A stretch of DNA of 64,000 nt, taken from assembly GCA_947561585.1 (NCBI GenBank), contig CANNZV010000420.1, positions 62,001-126,000 on the forward strand, written 5' to 3'. Under the pieces are notes generated by a model, which was given only the letters and a program-made list of their open reading frames with translations, was not told the DNA's origin and searched no databases. This DNA comes from Caprella mutica. Its lineage: Eukaryota; Arthropoda; Malacostraca; Amphipoda; Caprellidae. Below, in pieces: positions 61,528-64,000 of this stretch. Position 1 is the first letter of the stretch; every line of letters starts with the position of its first letter. The translations under genes were made by a program, and so were the position numbers.

Positions 61528-64000
61528 AATATAATTCTGTCTCGGGTTTAGAAAACTATATTCCATCTACTTATTCTTAAAGGAGAACCTCAAATTCTGA
61601 AATGTTCTAGAATTCACTTATTATGCATCCGTAGAAGTAAGACAAAGAGAAGGTAATTACTAACCAGATACAGTAAATAGATTGACAAAAGAAATAATAT
61701 GAAAGAAAAGAAGAAGAACGGAGATAAGAACGATAACCGGTTGGAGTTTGAAAAATAACGAAAAAATTGGTCACAAAGTATTATATAAAATGGATATGAA
61801 ATAATCACCAGCTTCTTCTTAGAAAATTATATATGAGGTTTGGACTGAAAAGAAGGAGGTTGTGGTGGGCTGTAGTAAACTGGTTGGAAATGGTATAGTT
61901 AGGTCTAATGTTGGAATCTACAACCTGTATCGATATTAAAGATTAAAAATAATGTATTGAAGAACCAGATATTATTCGTAACGAAACTATTTGAAATCAA
62001 ATAAGAATTTTCTGTTGTATAAATAAATTTAGAAAATTAACATATATCATAGTGATATATAATTCAAACGAGAGCATATAGAATTCAATTGTTCGTATAA
62101 CTAGACAAAGTAATAAAACATAAGTAATAAAACAGTAAATTCAAGCTCTCCTATAAAAATATAAATCTGTTTCGGGTTTAGACACCTATATTCTATCTAC
62201 TTATTCTTAGAGGAGAACCTCAAATTCTGAAATGTTCTAGAATTCACTCATTATGCATTCGTAGAAGTTAGACAAAGAGAAGGTGATTTCAAACCAGAAA
62301 CAGTAAATAGATCGACAAAAGAAATAATATGAAAGAAAAGGAGAAGAATGGAGATAAGAACGATAACCGGTTGGAGTTTGAAAAATAACGAGAAAACTGT
62401 TCACAAAGTATTGTATGAAAATGGATATAAAATAATCACCAGCTTCTTTTTAGAAGATTATGTATGAGGTTTGGACTGAAAAAAAGGAGATTGTGGTGGG
62501 CTGTAGTACACTGGTTGAAACGGTATAGTTAGGTCTAATGTTGAAATCTACATCCTGTATCGATATTAAAGATTGAAAATACTGTATTAAAGAACCAGAT
62601 ATTATTCGTAACGAAACTATTTGAAATCAAATAAGAATTTTCTGTTGTATAAATAAATTTAGAAAATTAACATATATCATAGTGATATATAATTCAAACA
62701 AGAGCATATAGAATTCAATTGTTCGTATAACTAGACAAAGTAATAAAACATAAGTAATAAAACAGTAAATTCAAGCTCTCCTTTAAAAATATAGATCTGT
62801 CTCGGGTTTAGACAACTATATTCCATCTACTTATTCTTAGAGGAGAACCTCAAATTCTGAAATGTTCTAGAATTCATTTATTATGCATTCGTAGAAGTAA
62901 GACAAAGAGAAGGTAATTACAAACGAGATACAGTAAATAGATTGACAAAAGAAATAATATGAAAGAAAAGAAGAAGAACGGAGATAAGAACGATAACCGG
63001 TTGGAGTTTGAAAAATAACGAAAAAATTGGTCACAAAGTATTATATGAAAATGGATATGAAATAATCACCAGCTTCTTTTTAGAAGATTATGTATGAGGT
63101 TTGGACTGAAAAAAAATGAGATTGTGGTGGGCTATAGTACACTGGTTGGAAATGGTATAGTTAGGTCTAATGTTGAAATCTACATCCTGTATCGATATTA
63201 AAGATTGAAAATACTGTATTAAAGAACCAGATATTATTCGTAACGAAACTATTTGAAATCAAATGAGAATTTGCTGTTGTATAAATAAATTTAGAAAATT
63301 AACATATATCATAGTGATATATAATTCAAACGAGAGCATATAGAATTCAACTGTTCGTATAACTAGACAAAGTAATAAAAGATAAGAAATAAAACAGTAA
63401 ATTCAAGCTCTCCTATAAAAATATTAATCTGTCTCGGGTTTAGACACCTATATTCTATCTACTTATTCTTAAAGGAGAACCTCAAATTCTGAAATGTTCT
63501 AGAATTCACTCATTATGCATTCGTAGAAGTAAGACAAAGAGAAGGTAATTACAAACCAGATACAGTAAATAGATTGACAAAAGAAATAATATGAAATAAA
63601 AGAAGAAGAATGGAGATAAGAACGATATCCGGTTGGAGTTTGAAAAATAACGTAAAAACTGGTCACAAAGTATATATGAAAATGGATATGAAATAATCAC
63701 CAGCTTCTTTTCAGAAGATTATGTATGAGGTTTGGACTGAAAAAAAAGGAGAATGTGGTGGGCTGTAGTAAACTGGTTGGAAATGGTATAGTTAGGTCTA
63801 ATGTTGGAATTTACATCCTGTATCGATATTAAAGATTTAAATTAATGTATTAAAGAACCAGATATTATTCGTAACGAAACTATTTGAAATCAAATAAGAA
63901 TTTCTGTTGTATAAATAAATTTAGAAAATTAACATATATCATAGTGATATATAATTCAAACGAGAGCATATAGAATTCAATTGTTCGTATAACTAGACAA
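61528..64000. repeat. Duplicated satellite block (11-monomer offset), copy 2
   Basis: Counterpart of 54590-57060, truncated by the window end. Few differences are visible, for example AAGGAGGTTGTGG against AAGGAGATTGTGG near 61857, and TAACGAAAC against TAACTAAAC near 62612 and 55674. This is therefore among the youngest duplications in the window. Confidence 0.85.

Larger units (their letters stand above)
21326..64000. repeat. 631-bp satellite array, right block (about 67.6 monomers)
   Basis: Same satellite and same orientation as the left block, re-entering at monomer position 588 (AGAACGGAGATAAG). Sixty-eight monomer starts are readable from 21370 to 63651, averaging 631.06 bp. Examples are 21370, 22001, 22633, 23264, 23894, 24526, 25158, 25789, 26420, 27052, 27684, 28315, 33366, 33998, 34629, 40310, 45357, 54821, 61759 and 63651. 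Besides classes A and B, two further classes occur. Class C has TAATGAGAAAACTAGTCAC and starts at 46618, 48511, 49142, 50404, 57973, 59865 and 61127. Class D has GATATCCGG plus CGTAAAAACTGGTCAC and starts at 37786, 52299, 52929, 56713 and 63651. The array continues beyond the window. No gene, RNA or foreign insertion was seen inside this 42.7 kb. Confidence 0.98.

Noticed and set aside
37641..63700. Recurrent 64-72 codon hydrophobic minus-strand frames in satellite monomers (29431, 37641, 43952, 52154, 52760, 54676, 56568, 61614, 63506)
   Set aside because: They exist only in monomers with a small deletion in the TATTATATGAAAATGG segment that happens to join two frames. Most of the roughly 80 monomers lack them, and the hydrophobic composition follows from the purine-rich plus strand.

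Overview
The window is eukaryotic, AT-rich, non-coding repeat DNA. I found no convincing protein-coding gene, tRNA, rRNA or CRISPR array. Composition, long tandem arrays and recurrent TAGGTACC/GTACCTA words fit an insect genome, possibly aphid-like Hemiptera. That placement is an impression, not a demonstration.

Layout. Positions 1-8024 and 21326-64000 (about 50.7 kb) are one head-to-tail satellite with a monomer averaging 631 bp (observed 630-634). The array runs off both ends of the window. Monomers fall into recognisable sequence classes arranged in higher-order blocks: a 10-monomer offset in the left block; a 4-mer, a dimer, and 8/9-, 11- and 18-monomer offsets in the right block. There are visible chimeric junctions.

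Positions 8025-21325 (13.3 kb) are a non-satellite island that replaces 136 bp of one satellite monomer. Working inwards it holds: a left flank (8025-8644); a 36-bp terminal inverted repeat (8645-8680) pairing with 20709-20744 at 34/36 identity; subterminal copies of a GGTAAAGTTGGGTAA-type motif on both sides; a 21-bp minisatellite (8966-10235); a 20-bp minisatellite (10281-11265); a 64-nt hairpin (11371-11434); and a large diverged inverted duplication (12168-13830 against 16290-17636). Around and within these lie three copies of a putative short mobile element, three copies of a palindromic MITE-like element, four copies of a further module, and six G/C homopolymers of 12 or more. The right flank (20745-21120) and an 18-bp array (21121-21320) then abut the satellite.

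The simplest reading is a roughly 12.1-kb non-autonomous DNA transposon, or a composite nest of elements, sitting inside a satellite domain. No transposase is visible. The only coding-like patch is a short higher-GC stretch at 15575-15769. Long open frames elsewhere are by-products of repeat periods divisible by three or of chance indels in satellite monomers.
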